Made by a program: the position numbers and the translations under genes. Below are positions 24,185-38,200 of a stretch of 64,000 bases of DNA, in pieces. Position 1 is the first letter of the stretch. Each line of letters opens with the position of its first letter. The notes under the pieces were generated by a model, which saw nothing but the letters and a program-made list of their open reading frames with translations, was not told where the DNA came from and ran no database searches. Source of the DNA: Ficedula albicollis (Eukaryota; Chordata; Aves; Passeriformes; Muscicapidae); the NCBI RefSeq assembly GCF_000247815.1, contig NC_021673.1, positions 46,808,081 through 46,872,080 on the forward strand, written 5' to 3'.

Positions 24185-26459
24185 CTGTAAAAATGTCAGA
24201 GTTCTCATTGGAAAAGCATTTTTCAGTCTTTGGCTTATACAAGATGCATTTTCCAGGATCAGATTCAGGTGCATCTGGACATCAAGATTGTTTCTCATAG
24301 CTGAAAAAGTAAATATTTTTTTGCAATACACCCATGATTGATCATCATTTCCATTTGTGTATTTATGACTGTGACAGTAACACAGCTTGCACAAGAAGAT
24401 GCATTTTTTAATGATGTTTACATTTATTTTAGCAATTATAGTTATGTATAGCTACATATTTGAAAGTCCTAAATAAACAGGTTACAACTCACTTAAGAGG
24501 TAAAATTAAATGAAAATATAAACTAGAATCAAATCATCAAAAGACTTAGCCCTTAACCAATACTTGGCATGTTTTGTATGTCTGACAGGTACATACACAT
24601 TTTAAAGGTATTTTGTGAACTGAGCATAAACATGTAAAACAAATATAAATACATATGTATCTATTGAATAGAAAAAAAATAAGCGCAACATGTAAAGTGT
24701 ATATACACCTGTCTATTCATACACGTGCAAGCACAGACATGCAAGTTCATCCATGTGCACACATTCAGTACCATAATACTTTTGAATCCTAGCATCTGGA
24801 AGGTCTGTGTTGTAATAATACTTGGGAGCTTAAAACAACAGATCTACCATCCTGTTGCATGCCAGGGGAGATGCTGGCACTGCAAGTCCTCTCAGAAAAG
24901 GAGCTGCAGGAACAGCAGGGAAAACCATGGGCTGCACTGAGGGGTGAAGAGCTTGAGGAAGCCTTTTGATGTATGCTGCCATTCCCCACAGGATGCATGG
25001 GAAGTGCTGAGGGGTGATAACCTGGGATGCTGTAGCTGTTGGGCAAACACCAGACACATACACAGAGTCAAAATTTCCCCAGTTTGATAGTGTGGCCTGT
25101 GCACGTGCTTAAAAATGCAGATCCCAGGTGGGACAAGCAGCTTGCACACTGCATTTGGCACCATAACGCTCCCAAAGGAGCAAAAGGACAGAGGGTGCTC
25201 AGGGAAAAGGGCAACCACAGGTATGTGAGTCCTGTTGAAGGGGCTGTGTGCTGGCAAAGAGGGGCTTACCCTGAAGAAGCTGCAAGCAAGGCTTACAAGG
25301 TGAAGCAAGAAGAGGGAAAATGGTTGGTGTGGAGCATCACACCATGTTCTCTGTTGTGTTTCAAAACTGTGAGGCAGAAGGTGTTAGCTAAAGACAGGGC
25401 TTGACTGAGCACTGACTCTGGACATGCAAAGCATCTGGCCCTGGGTCTACATTCAGTCACCAGAACCATGCTCAGAAATCATTCAATTAGTGTCCACAAA
25501 GGTTGCAGTTCTTCACCTCTCAGACACCTTGATGGAAGCATGAGCTGCATTGTTCTCCTTCCAATGGGAGACTACCAGAGTCCACTCTGGCCCCCTCTGA
25601 GGAGCGGCTTGCCCTGACTCTGCACTTACCACCATGTAGGATCTGCGCATAACTCACTGCCTTGCCTCTGTGAAGATCCTGCTCCCAGCCTCTGCTCTGA
25701 CAGCTGCCAGCACAGCATGGTACAGCACAGTACGGTGAGTACAGGGTGGTACTGGGCAATGGATGCTGTTCCTTGCAGAGCTTTCCACCCTACTCCCTTC
25801 CCTGCTCCCCTGAGAGAAGTTGCAGCCAGCACCTCCCTTCCTGAGTCTGACTGAAAACGATTCTTGCAGCCCTATGTAGCAGGACTAGCTCCAGATATTC
25901 CCAGGGACACTGCTTTTCTTTGGCTGTTCTGGGATATTCTGAAGGGGTGTTGCAGCTCCTACCCCTCAATGCCAGGGACCTCATGCAGGTAGTGGTGGAA
26001 ACCATTCCACTCATCCCCTCACTAGCAGGACTTTGGGAGCTGATCCTCAGCACAAATGCAGTCTGTGGAATGTCCCCAGGCACCCTCCTTCTCCATAAAG
26101 TTGGTTGGAAACCAAAGCCCATGGTTTTTAGACACACACCCACAGCTGTGGTGGGTAACACTGCGGTATAAATCCCCTTGGGTGGGAATCCAGGAGCAGC
26201 TGGATCCTGAAAGCCACACTTACAGCCCCTGCTGTGGAGGTTTTCTTTCGGTGCTCAGAAGCTCCTCCTGTAGTCAGCGTGTGTCCAGACCTGATAGGAA
26301 AACTGCTTCTGATGGTGATGGTGGTGCTGAAGTAGGAGCCTAGCTCTGTGGAAAGGCCAGGCCCAGCTGAGAGCCATCAAATGGCATGAAAATGTAACTG
26401 AGGGCTCACGAGTGAGAGTGCATGCTCTAGACCCAATTCCTTTCACCTTATTCCAGCAA
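24185..26459. other. Probable first intron, no confirmed exon
   Basis: A 70-base segment at 25297-25366 (minus) has a strong acceptor and a good donor, but two frames are open and its phase does not join 24114-24184, so I leave it unassigned. A donor AAG|GTGAAA at 26446-26447 (minus) could end a first exon carrying ATG at about 26469, but its phase also fails to join. Confidence 0.3.
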
Positions 26460-26607
26460 GAAGACCCATTAAAATGAAACGACGAAACGAACTGGCTGTG
26501 CGTGCACATGCATTTTCCCTTTTTGATCAACTACCCTTCTGCCGATGCGCCTAGTAGAGCGTTTGAAATCCCTATAAATGTTAGATGTCCATGATAAAAG
26601 ACAGTGC

Positions 26608-26617
26608 CCTTATTTGG
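26608..26617. promoter_or_regulatory. CArG box (SRF-type site)
   Basis: ccttatttgg matches the CC(A/T)6GG consensus bound by serum response factor. It lies about 100 bases from the X-box. A ten-base match can occur by chance; its place in the CpG-rich patch makes it more credible. Confidence 0.4.
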
Positions 26618-26714
26618 CCCGTGGCCATTTTCCGTGTTTATTTGGTTATTTATTTCAGTTAAGTGCAACACACCAGTTGATGCACGGCACCCATGTGCCG
26701 CAGCACGGCTCCGG

Positions 26715-26728
26715 GTTGCCTTGGCAAC
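26715..26728. promoter_or_regulatory. Perfect X-box (RFX binding site)
   Basis: gttgccttggcaac fits the RFX consensus GTNRCC(N0-3)RGYAAC with fully symmetric half-sites and a 2-base spacer. RFX factors acting through X-boxes are known drivers of ciliary genes. Position in the CpG-rich patch upstream of the minus-strand exon set suggests that the gene is cilium- or sperm-related (inference). Confidence 0.6.
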
Positions 26729-26880
26729 GGGTGGAAAGGGTTTTGAAGAGCCGGAGAGGCCCATGCTAATGAAAACAAGCGTTCGGGGGCCCCTTCTCCA
26801 GGTGGGCGAGAAGAGGCTCCCCGCTGGGCTCCCTCACCCAGCCTGCTTTCAAACACTCTGATGCTTTAAACAAAAACTAC

Positions 26881-29150
26881 AAAACCAACAGCAGCAAAAC
26901 AGCCCACCACCCAGCCCCCTCCGCTTTTTTTTTTCCCATGCTAAAACGCAACTACTGATTAAAAGTTCTGAGACAGTTCTTTGAAGTCTTTCATTAATAG
27001 GTTTCCTTTATGAATCCAAATTAGACGGCCAATGCATTTTCCTTCCAAAAAAAAAAAAAAGATAACTATTATGGAAATGGTTGTTGTTGTTGCTGCTGCT
27101 GCTAGCTTTTACATGTTTAATCTCCTACATGTGCATCTGTGCCAGATGGCAGTGCCCACAAGATGTGAGATAATCTTTGCGCGCCGTCTTCACCATGTTG
27201 ATGCTGATCCCTGGGCTTCTGCAGGCTTTGGGTCTCACTTGGACATGGTGGAAGCCATGGAACCCATGTTGTCCCTGCTCTGTGGGATAAGGCTGACCAG
27301 GCCTGGGCTCAGCACCCATAGTTTGCACTGAAAGTCTCAGGTGGGGGTGAGGGGAAGGTTAGCTGTTCACAGGGGTCTTGTGAGAACGGACCTGGGATAC
27401 CTAATATATGGGGAGATATCTCCACTTGAGGAAGTGGGTCCTGTGGAAATACACCTGGGCACCCATGCTCAGGAAATTGAACGGTCATGAGGAATATCTG
27501 ACACTATTAGAATTACTTTTTTAGAAACATGAGGAAAAGGATAGTGAATGACTCTACAGGCTGAGCAGGAGTGCAGCCAACAGCTTTGATGAGATTCACA
27601 TGTGTCCCACTTCCCTCAGGCTGCTCAGCAACTGCTAGGTATTCCCAAGGGCCAAAGTGCTGCCTGGGTCAATGAGGTGATGGCCATGGAATGTGCAAAG
27701 AGATAAGTATGTAAACAGGGGGATGACATGAAAGGGGAAACATGCAATGGCTTCCTGAACATAGGTGGAAGGTTGCTTTAGACTGGTGTTGGTGGATAAT
27801 GGGCTGAAGAGCTGAGCATCAATGACACAAGAAGGGTCCTGTATGATACTCTTGGGTGAGAGATTTCTGTTCCTGTTTCTGTTTCAATCTGAACTTTTCT
27901 TGGGCATTCTTCTGCTGACAATGATAACCACCACTTCTGAAGGCGCAGTTGGCCTCAGAGTCTGAATTTGTGGCACAAAATTAAAGGAAAGAGAGAAGTG
28001 GAAGAGGAGAGTGAAGCAGACCTCTCTAATGATGATAAGGAAGCAAGAGACTCGGTGTCCATGGGATAGAGAGGGATGCTCAGCTTCTCTGTCATGGCCA
28101 GTATTGTTTGCACACAGCTTGCAGTAGCACACCAGGCAGGTCCTTCAGCAGAAGGTCTTTTCCACCACCTTAGAAGCAATGGAATGTGATAGCCTATTTG
28201 GACTGGTGAAATGTCACAAGCTCCAAGGAAAAGAAATTGGGATAACTGTCCCTTTCAAAAAAATCTGAAACCAACCTAGACCATGTGAGGCTGGGGGCAA
28301 AATCTGAAGAGTCAATGGCATAGCTTCACTGTTAAGCAAAATATATGTGTTTTTTTCAGTAGGAGTCTCCACTGCTTGTTGGTGACTCGGCGCCAGAAAC
28401 TGACTCATGTTGAAACAGCATTACAGTCAGACAAAGAAACTGTGTAATACACCACCAGGCTCTTGGTCTGATAATGCTCTCATGGAAGGAGTGTTTTACT
28501 CTGCCCTGAACTGCAGCAAAGCTTATCACCAAGAGCAGTGACGTACTGGTCATTTCGTTAATCTAAGTAAAGGGGAGTGAGGCTGGAAATGTTTATACGT
28601 GATTTCCCTTTGCTGAGGAAGGAGATAAGAATAACTATGACAACACACCTAAAACATTTGTTGAATGCTTCATTCTAAAACATAGCATAAAAAAAAAGAA
28701 GGCAGTGCCTGAAGTGGGGAGGGGTTGAGGGAAAATCCTTGTAGATGGCTTCCCAGAAAAATCAATACTGCAATTAAAATAGTTTAAGATGCCTGCAAAT
28801 TTTAGATTGCTAAACAACAGCAGGGGTCCTTTTGGGTGGGAAGAAGTCCAAACCTCTGGAAAAACAGGTCCCTTTCAGTAACACAAGAACCTGAGGATCC
28901 TCAAAACATAAATTTAAATTTCAAGATTACAAGCAACTCTGATTTCAGTGGCAGTAATTTAAAGTTCATGAAATACTGTCTCTGAACAAACACATTTCAG
29001 GAAATTTTTATAATTCCCATCTGAGCTGCCTCTGAAATATGCTGAGAAACAAATTCATCAAACTATGTGAGGTCCCTGCAAGTAAGCAGAGAAGGCTGAC
29101 TGAAGTGATAGCAAGGACATCCACAGTGTGTCATACATTTAGTTTTGCAG
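26881..29150. other. Non-coding stretch with small simple repeats
   Basis: A poly-A run (27046-27060) and a (TTG)n(CTG)n tract (27080-27103) are present. A plus-strand purine-rich frame ending at 28069 and a minus-strand frame across the same bases were both considered; neither has a full set of splice signals. Confidence 0.4.
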
Positions 29151-29307
29151 GTGCCACCTCTACGCATCACAGCGACCATTCCATGTCACCAGTGCAACTC
29201 CAGGAGCTGTTGTCTAGCGTTCTGCACCAGCATGAGGATTTGCACCAGTCCAGCCAAGAAGAGCCCTTCCTCAGGCTGGGAAATGAGGCCACAAGCCGTT
29301 GAGGATC
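29151..29307. other. Segment with exon-like signals on both strands
   Basis: On the plus strand, acceptor catttagttttgcag at 29150 opens a 50-codon frame (including ELLSSVLHQHEDLHQSSQEE) ending in TGA at 29300-29302. On the minus strand, acceptor ccctctcaacaacag at 29308 opens a 118-base frame (including PEEGLFLAGLVQILMLVQ) to donor CTG|GTGACA at 29190. Both cannot be coding. Neither phase joins the other candidates cleanly. Confidence 0.3.
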
Positions 29308-30103
29308 CTGTTGTTGAGAGGGTGTGGAGCAGGGCTGACCCATCTACTGCTCTGCCAAATTTGTGTAAGACCCTGAATTGTTCCTGGCTTGGCTTGTGCT
29401 CCAGGGCTGCCCCACATGAATAACCCAAATCTGTGCAGGCTTGCTCATGGGCTTCAGTGAAGAGTCAAGATCTGTGTTTACTTTTTTGGGGCATGGCAAA
29501 GGCATCTAATTGCACCCACAGTGTGTTTCAGCACAGAACTATTTAACGCTTATGTTACAGGGTCTAAAGCATGATTTGCTCCTTGTGGCTCCTAAAATCT
29601 GCAATGTAGCCCTGCCAATGAAAACATGGAGACTTGGTTATGCAAGGAAACCGCTCACTCAGCAAAAATGGTGGCCTGTAGTTGTATTTGTGATGAAAAG
29701 TAGAAAAACATTCACTACCCACAGAAATGCTGTTCCATTTTGTTCATGAAAGTGGTAATTTAAAGGCAGCTGAATTACATGGGCAACATGGGAAGAATTT
29801 GTTTTATGTGGGAGCTGCTGTACATACATAACTTTGCCATAAGGCTTCTGTATTGATCATGGTAACCTGCATGGGTCACCTTCCTCTAACCAAATACGGG
29901 GATAATCTGCAAGTCTAGTAGCATACTCGTTTTATATGCAGTGCTCTGCACAAGTACTCATAAACCATCCACTGCTATAAAGCAGCTGTTCTAATGCCCT
30001 TAGTAATTGCTGTAGACTATGTCCCCAGATTGTACTGGCATGTAAAACAGAGAGAAAGAACATAAAGACCTGAATACTATTGTCTTAACTGTTTTGCCTT
30101 GTT

Positions 30104-30190
30104 GGCTTTTGGTATTTTGTTTTTTTGGGGTTTGTTTTGGTTTGGTTTTTTGGGGGGTATGTTTTGGTTGGGTTTTTGTTTGTTTGTCTT
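30104..30190. repeat. T/G-rich low-complexity tract
   Basis: Almost only T and G over about 87 bases, with repeated ggttt/gttttg steps. It produces a Lys/Gln/Thr-rich chance frame on the minus strand. Confidence 0.85.
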
Positions 30191-31214
30191 GCCTTTTTAA
30201 AAGTATCATGGATTTATTTGTATTTGTATGCAGTTTCACTTAAGAGAAAATCCTGGGTGTCTGCTTCATGATATAAGAATGGCTAGGTATTTGGTATATG
30301 TCACCTGTAATGTGCTCCACCTAGGGAGGTTAACATCCATATGGTTGTGCATACACGAGACTGGACAATAATTTGATATTAAAGTAGGGAAGTTTTCTGG
30401 AAACACACTGAGTCAGACACATCCCTGTTCAGACACACATAAACTCGTAGTCAACAATCTGTGAACTGGAGGAGAAATATTTTCTGATATCAGGATATTT
30501 AGGAAGGGTAAAATATATTGGGATGAGGACATGCATGTAAGAGCATTATCTAGAGGTTATCATGGAGGCAGCCTTTGGCTGAATGGGGGGGTTCATGGGT
30601 TCATACATTCCCATTTGCTAACATTTCTGGATACCTACATATCATGTGGGGAGGCTACAGCCACAACAGCTACACACTGTATCCTTTGTAAAGCATAGGA
30701 AGTGATGTGGGTCAAATACTACTTATTCGGGCCTCACGACATCTCTTTGCTTTAGATAAATTCTCTCAAACTATGGCTTGCTTCTTATTGCCTTGGCATG
30801 ACTGGTTGTCTCTGCAGGAAGGAGGAACTTGCTTTGTGCTCAGTAAGTTGGGGGTGGAAGCTGATCTTTGCAGAAGATGCATGGTGATGGGTGGATGGGA
30901 TATGGTTTTGTTCTTCGCAGGGCTTGCCTCTTCTTCACAGACTTTTGTACTCTTTTTAGCAATGATATCAGTGTTATCCAGCCCAAGGTTTAAAAAATCA
31001 CAAATTAGACATTTGCCCAAATTGAAACATGGTCAAGAAATTAGACTAGATGAAATAAATGCGAAGTTCGTCTCTCCTCAGTACTGAAGAAATGCCATGT
31101 CCAGGTTTATGCACTGCACTTCAAGAAAGATTTGAAAAAATGGAGAAAGAGGACAGTCTTAATAATCAATGGTCTTGAAAACATGACTTATGCTGAAAAA
31201 CCGGGAAAAAAATC
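30191..31214. other. Intergenic or intron sequence
   Basis: Overlapping frames of 126 (plus, 30707-31087) and 84 codons (minus, 30766-31020) share bases. Neither has convincing boundaries. No named repeat recognised. Confidence 0.35.
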
Positions 31215-31375
31215 ATTGTGCTCCACTGCTATGACAGGTAGAACAAGAAGAAATGGTTTTAAATTGCAGCAAGGACAGTTTAACCTAGGTATTAGAAAAC
31301 AGTTTGTTATAGCAGGGCTGCTGTAGGTGTGGGAGTGGATTGTCAGGGAGAGGGGTGCAGTCTGTAGTGTGGAAG
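31215..31375 (+). mobile_element. Possible diverged CR1 LINE 3' fragment
   Basis: The order of bases around aatggttttaaattgcagcaaggacag and the following ttagaaaacagtttgtta is similar to the CR1 3' region (the stretch ahead of the octamer tail), heavily diverged. The octamer tail itself is not seen, so the call is weak. Confidence 0.3.
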
Positions 31376-33844
<2,469 letters not shown>

Positions 33845-35224
33845 CAGAGATTTTCTTGCAGTAGAACTTTTGTTACTGGAGCAGATCTATAATAATATCA
33901 CTACTGTTTCAGTATTTTTTATAACAGTGCTGCTGGGAAGAGCAGCTCTTTTAATACAAATGCTGTCATTTAGAATTGCTGCTATGGTAGAAATCTTAAA
34001 TTAAGCACTGTCTTTTATACAAAATACAGCACCACCTGCTTGAACACAGAGCTGATAAAACACTATTTTTTTTCCACGTGTCACATCAAATTATCCAGCA
34101 ACATAAAAGAAATGGAAGTACACAAAAGTCAGGGCTTTTTTTTTCCTGAAATGACTTCACCCGTATCTTCTCCTTACAAGCACAATGTGCTGGGTGGGGG
34201 GCAGAGATAGTCTGAACAGGCTCTTCAGAGGAAATTCCTTCAAAATGACCAATTTTTATGTCAAAACTTCATTCAGAACCACAGTTTTGGTGTCCTTTCA
34301 GTTCAGATCCATAACATGTCCCCAGCTGCACAAAATGTCTGTGTATTCACAGGTGTGGGAAAAGCACTTCTGGTAGAGATGCACAATGAAATTCTACTAC
34401 ATAAGCCAAAAGTTCATTTGCAGTATGGCTTAGAGCAGTTTCTTTAATGAATAAATTACTGGCTGACATAGCTAAATCAATCCGCTGAGTTTTTTAATTT
34501 GGTTTGGTTTTTGTTTGGGTTTTTTTTTTTTTTTCAGAGATTTTCTTGCAGTAGAACTTTTGTTACTGGAGCAGATCTATAATAATATCACTACTGTTTC
34601 AGTATTTTTTATAACAGTGCTGCTGGGAAGAGCAGCTCTTTTAATACAAATGCTGTCATTTAGAATTGCTGCTATGGTAGAAATCTTAAATTAAGCACTG
34701 TCTTTTATACAAAATACAGCACCACCTGCTTGAACACAGAGCTGATAAAACACTATTTTTTTTCCACGTGTCACATCAAATTATCCAGCAACATAAAAGA
34801 AATGGAAGTACACAAAAGTCAGGGCTTTTTTTTTCCTGAAATGACTTCACCCCTATCTTCTCCTTACAAGCACAATGTGCTGGGTGGGGGGCAGAGATAG
34901 TCTGAACAGGCTCTTCAGAGGAAATTCCTTCAAAATGACCAATTTTTATGTCAAAACTTCATTCAGAACCACAGTTTTGGTGTCCTTTCAGTTCAGATCC
35001 ATAACATGTCCCCAGCTGCACAAAATGTCTGTGTATTCACAGGTGTGGGAAAAGCACTTCTGGTAGAGATGCACAATGAAATTCTACTACATAAGCCAAA
35101 AGTTCATTTGCAGTATGGCTTAGAGCAGTTTCTTTAATGAATAAATTACTGGCTGACATAGCTAAATCAATCCGCTGAGTTTTTTAATTTGGTTTGTTTT
35201 TTGTTTGGGTTTTTTTTTTTTTTT
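33845..35224. repeat. Tandem duplication, 2 x 690 bp, almost identical
   Basis: Copy 1 is 33845-34534 and copy 2 is 34535-35224. I see only two substitutions: g/c in ttcacccgtatc versus ttcacccctatc, and g/t in ggtttggttt versus ggtttgtttt. Each copy ends in the same T-rich run (a poly-T after gtttgggt), so the junction lies in a homopolymer. The near-identity means either a very recent duplication or a haplotype copy retained in the assembly. No gene is carried. Confidence 0.97.
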
Positions 35225-38200
35225 CTATTGTTATTGCTGTTTTTCTGTGTGGTAGTGAAGTACTGTTGTTTCAGCATTAGACAAGGAATCGGGGAATATT
35301 TCATCAGCTTGCCAGGCTGGCCAGGGGGTTCTGTTGCCAGGATAAAAGTCGCTTGGAAAGGAAACACATCTCCTGCCTTTATTTTCCACTGCAACAAGGA
35401 TGGTTAAGGCAAGCCCCAAACTCAGACTGATATAAGGCAAGGGTAGGGCTTGGCTGTGCACCCTGAAGCCAGAGAGGAGCCCCAAGTGTGTTGAATGAGG
35501 CTGAAGCACAAACAGAGGCAGTATCTAATCCCGTCACGTCTGCTGTGAATAACCTCAGGGCCAGGCACTCCACAGGTTGCTGTTAGAGGTTGTCCTCTGC
35601 AATCCAGGTCATGAGAGTTCAGGCTGGGAAAAATACAAACCACAACTCCAAGTCTTGTGCCTGAGTGTCTTTGAACTATTTTTGAGGCCCTCTTGCCACC
35701 TACAGATTATTCCAGTGAAGAAAATAAGCTTGCGACACATTCCCAAGCATTACACCATTACCTAGTATTTATTCTTCTGCATGTCAGATAATTGGCAGTA
35801 TACTGATGACAGTCATTTCTTCTGTGGGACAGCGTGCATTGAGGCTCCTGTGATGGGGTATATAAAGCCTGACTTAGATCCAGAGAATTTTGAAGGAGGT
35901 GCTGACAATACACTCATTAATTCACAATTACGTTCCTTCAGAGAGCCTCCTGGCACTTTCTAAATACTGTTTAGAGCACATGCCTCTTTCATGAGACAAG
36001 TATTGTGACTATGGAAGTCAAAAAACAAGGACAGAGAGGTTTAAGTAACTTACCCTGAGCCCTGCAGGAAGGCACTACCTGAGGTTGCCATAGAAATTAG
36101 CCCTGTGCTCGAACCATCTGTTCACAATAGCTTGAATTTTTGGGATTTATTTATATTTCACAGAACTGTATTTTTTTCTGATATTTTAGGTGTCTGCTGC
36201 TTGGGAGAAAGCAAAGATTTGGTAGTCACTAATGATTTCTTAGTTACTATGAAATGTATGTGAGGTTGACATTAGGAGGTGACAAAATGGAGTTGCCATT
36301 CCAAATCAAACCACAATCCAGAAAAATCTTTCAAAATTCTGAGTTTACCTAGCTGGAGCCATTGAAGTCTCCAGAAGAGATAAAGTAAATACATCCCTGC
36401 AGGGTCTGATTACAGTCTTTGTTTGAGGGTATGCCTTGTAACATCCCCAAGAACTGGAAGTGCAAGAACACCTCCAAAAACTGCAGACTTCAATCAGTTC
36501 TCTCAAATGTGGCGTTAGGATCGTGTTCATTGTGGTAACAGTGCCTGGAGATCTGATATCCATCAGGGCTCTTGTCCCCATCAAGTTAGGCACTGCACTT
36601 TGCCAGCGCGAGTCTTGCCCCTTCCCACTCTCATTGCTCTGTGAGCTTGTTTTCTATTGCAGTTCTGCTATTTCATCTGACAGATGAACTCTTCCTCTAT
36701 TGCTATGGGAGAAAAAGAGGCAGCTCCCATTTGTTCCTTTGTCCTCCAGAATGGAAAGAGACTGACAAGAATCAACAACTTTAGATATTCAGCGTTGTAT
36801 AGCAATGCTTGGGTTTATAGAAACAAAGGTTATGCTTTAATAAACCCCTGCCACTGCATTTCTGAAGATTATGGTAGTTTTGTAGAGAGAGAAACACGAG
36901 GAAGCTTTAAAAGCTAAATTCTTGCTTGAGGATTGTGCCCATCCTGGCACATGATATTGAGCAGGTCTTGGCAAAATGATAATTGTCTTGGTAAGGTCTT
37001 TGAGGCAGGCTCTGTCCATTAGGGCCTGGAGAGACATCCCTGGCTGGTTTTTATTTTTATGTTGTGCAACAAGGTTAAACAATAGTTCATTTTTTCTCAC
37101 TGGTACCTTAAGCTGAGTTTGCACTGATAACAATTTCTACATTTTCAGATTAGTAAGGTCTGTTAAAACGACTTGGCTGGCAAACATAAGGATTGTGTTT
37201 GCAAGGATCACTTGTGATCAGGCCATTCAGAGTCTATTGGTCCATTCTCCCATGAGTAATGTACTCCAGTGAGTAGCTGTACTGGATCAGCAAGGCTGTT
37301 GTCCCTAGCAATGCAAAAAGAGAGCTGTGTAAATGAGCTACTTTGATAGCCAAATCTTGATAGCCAAAAGGTTAGGAAAACTTGCCACAACTCTGCAAAT
37401 CTTCTGTGGATTTTGATTTTCTTTAAAAAGTCAAAACATTAGTTATTAGAGTTTAAAAATTTTACTTGCCTCAACTGTTAATTAAAGCATTTTCTCATGA
37501 GAAATAATTAATTGTTGATTGCTCTTTCTCCATTAAAAGAGATTAAAAAGCTCATTTTTCTCAGGGAAGCCTGGATTCCAGGACATATTGAAAACCTGAT
37601 TGTAAACTGAATATTTGGCAATAGTAAGAAAGCAGGGCCTCTTTTGTTTAAAGGACAATCTAGCAGATCTACCCCAGATAAAACCAATTGTCTGCTTTAC
37701 AGGTATCTGGCAGATGAGAGGTCAGCTTGGGCTGATTCAAGCCATACAGGTATTTCTTTTCTTTTTTTTCAGCAGCACTTTCTCATAAACAGAACTTCAT
37801 CAGACTGAAACAGCCCTCTACTTCTGTGTAGCTGCTCTGTTTTCCTCTAAGCAAATTCTTCACATGCCCAGAAGGAATCTTGTTTCCAACATCTGGGAGT
37901 ACTTTGGAGGCTTTCATTATTTATATGCCAAGATAATATCTTTTGCCCATGAATGTGCTACTGTTCCCATTGATCAGATGTTTGCTGATTACTGCCAACA
38001 GCAGTGGCAGGGGTAACATGGAAACTATTTCCGAGTCCTCGCTTTGCATCACAAACTGTGGGTCTCCAAACACCCATCTGACCTTCAGGAATTCATTAAA
38101 TTTAGGCTGCTACTGTCTTGGGAAGGCTGTAAAGTGAGGAGTTACAGGGGAAAAAAAAGCTGGCATTTAAAATTAAGATTAAAGACACACCAAAAGGACA

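Larger units (their letters stand above)
26460..26880. promoter_or_regulatory. CpG-rich promoter-like region
   Basis: By hand count this 420-base stretch holds about 20 CpG dinucleotides, in a window that is otherwise CpG-poor. It contains a perfect RFX X-box, a CArG box, a forkhead-like TGTTTATT (26635-26642) and an octamer-like atgctaat (26762-26769). The candidate minus-strand exons at 24.2 kb and below lie downstream of it, so a minus-strand promoter is the simplest reading. A bidirectional promoter or an intronic element are alternatives. Confidence 0.5.

Noticed and set aside
25297..25366. 70-base minus-strand segment with strong splice-like ends
   Set aside because: Two frames are open and neither connects in phase to the exon at 24114-24184.
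36837..37133. 98-residue minus-strand protein-like frame
   Set aside because: No donor or acceptor pair bounds it and no family was recognised.
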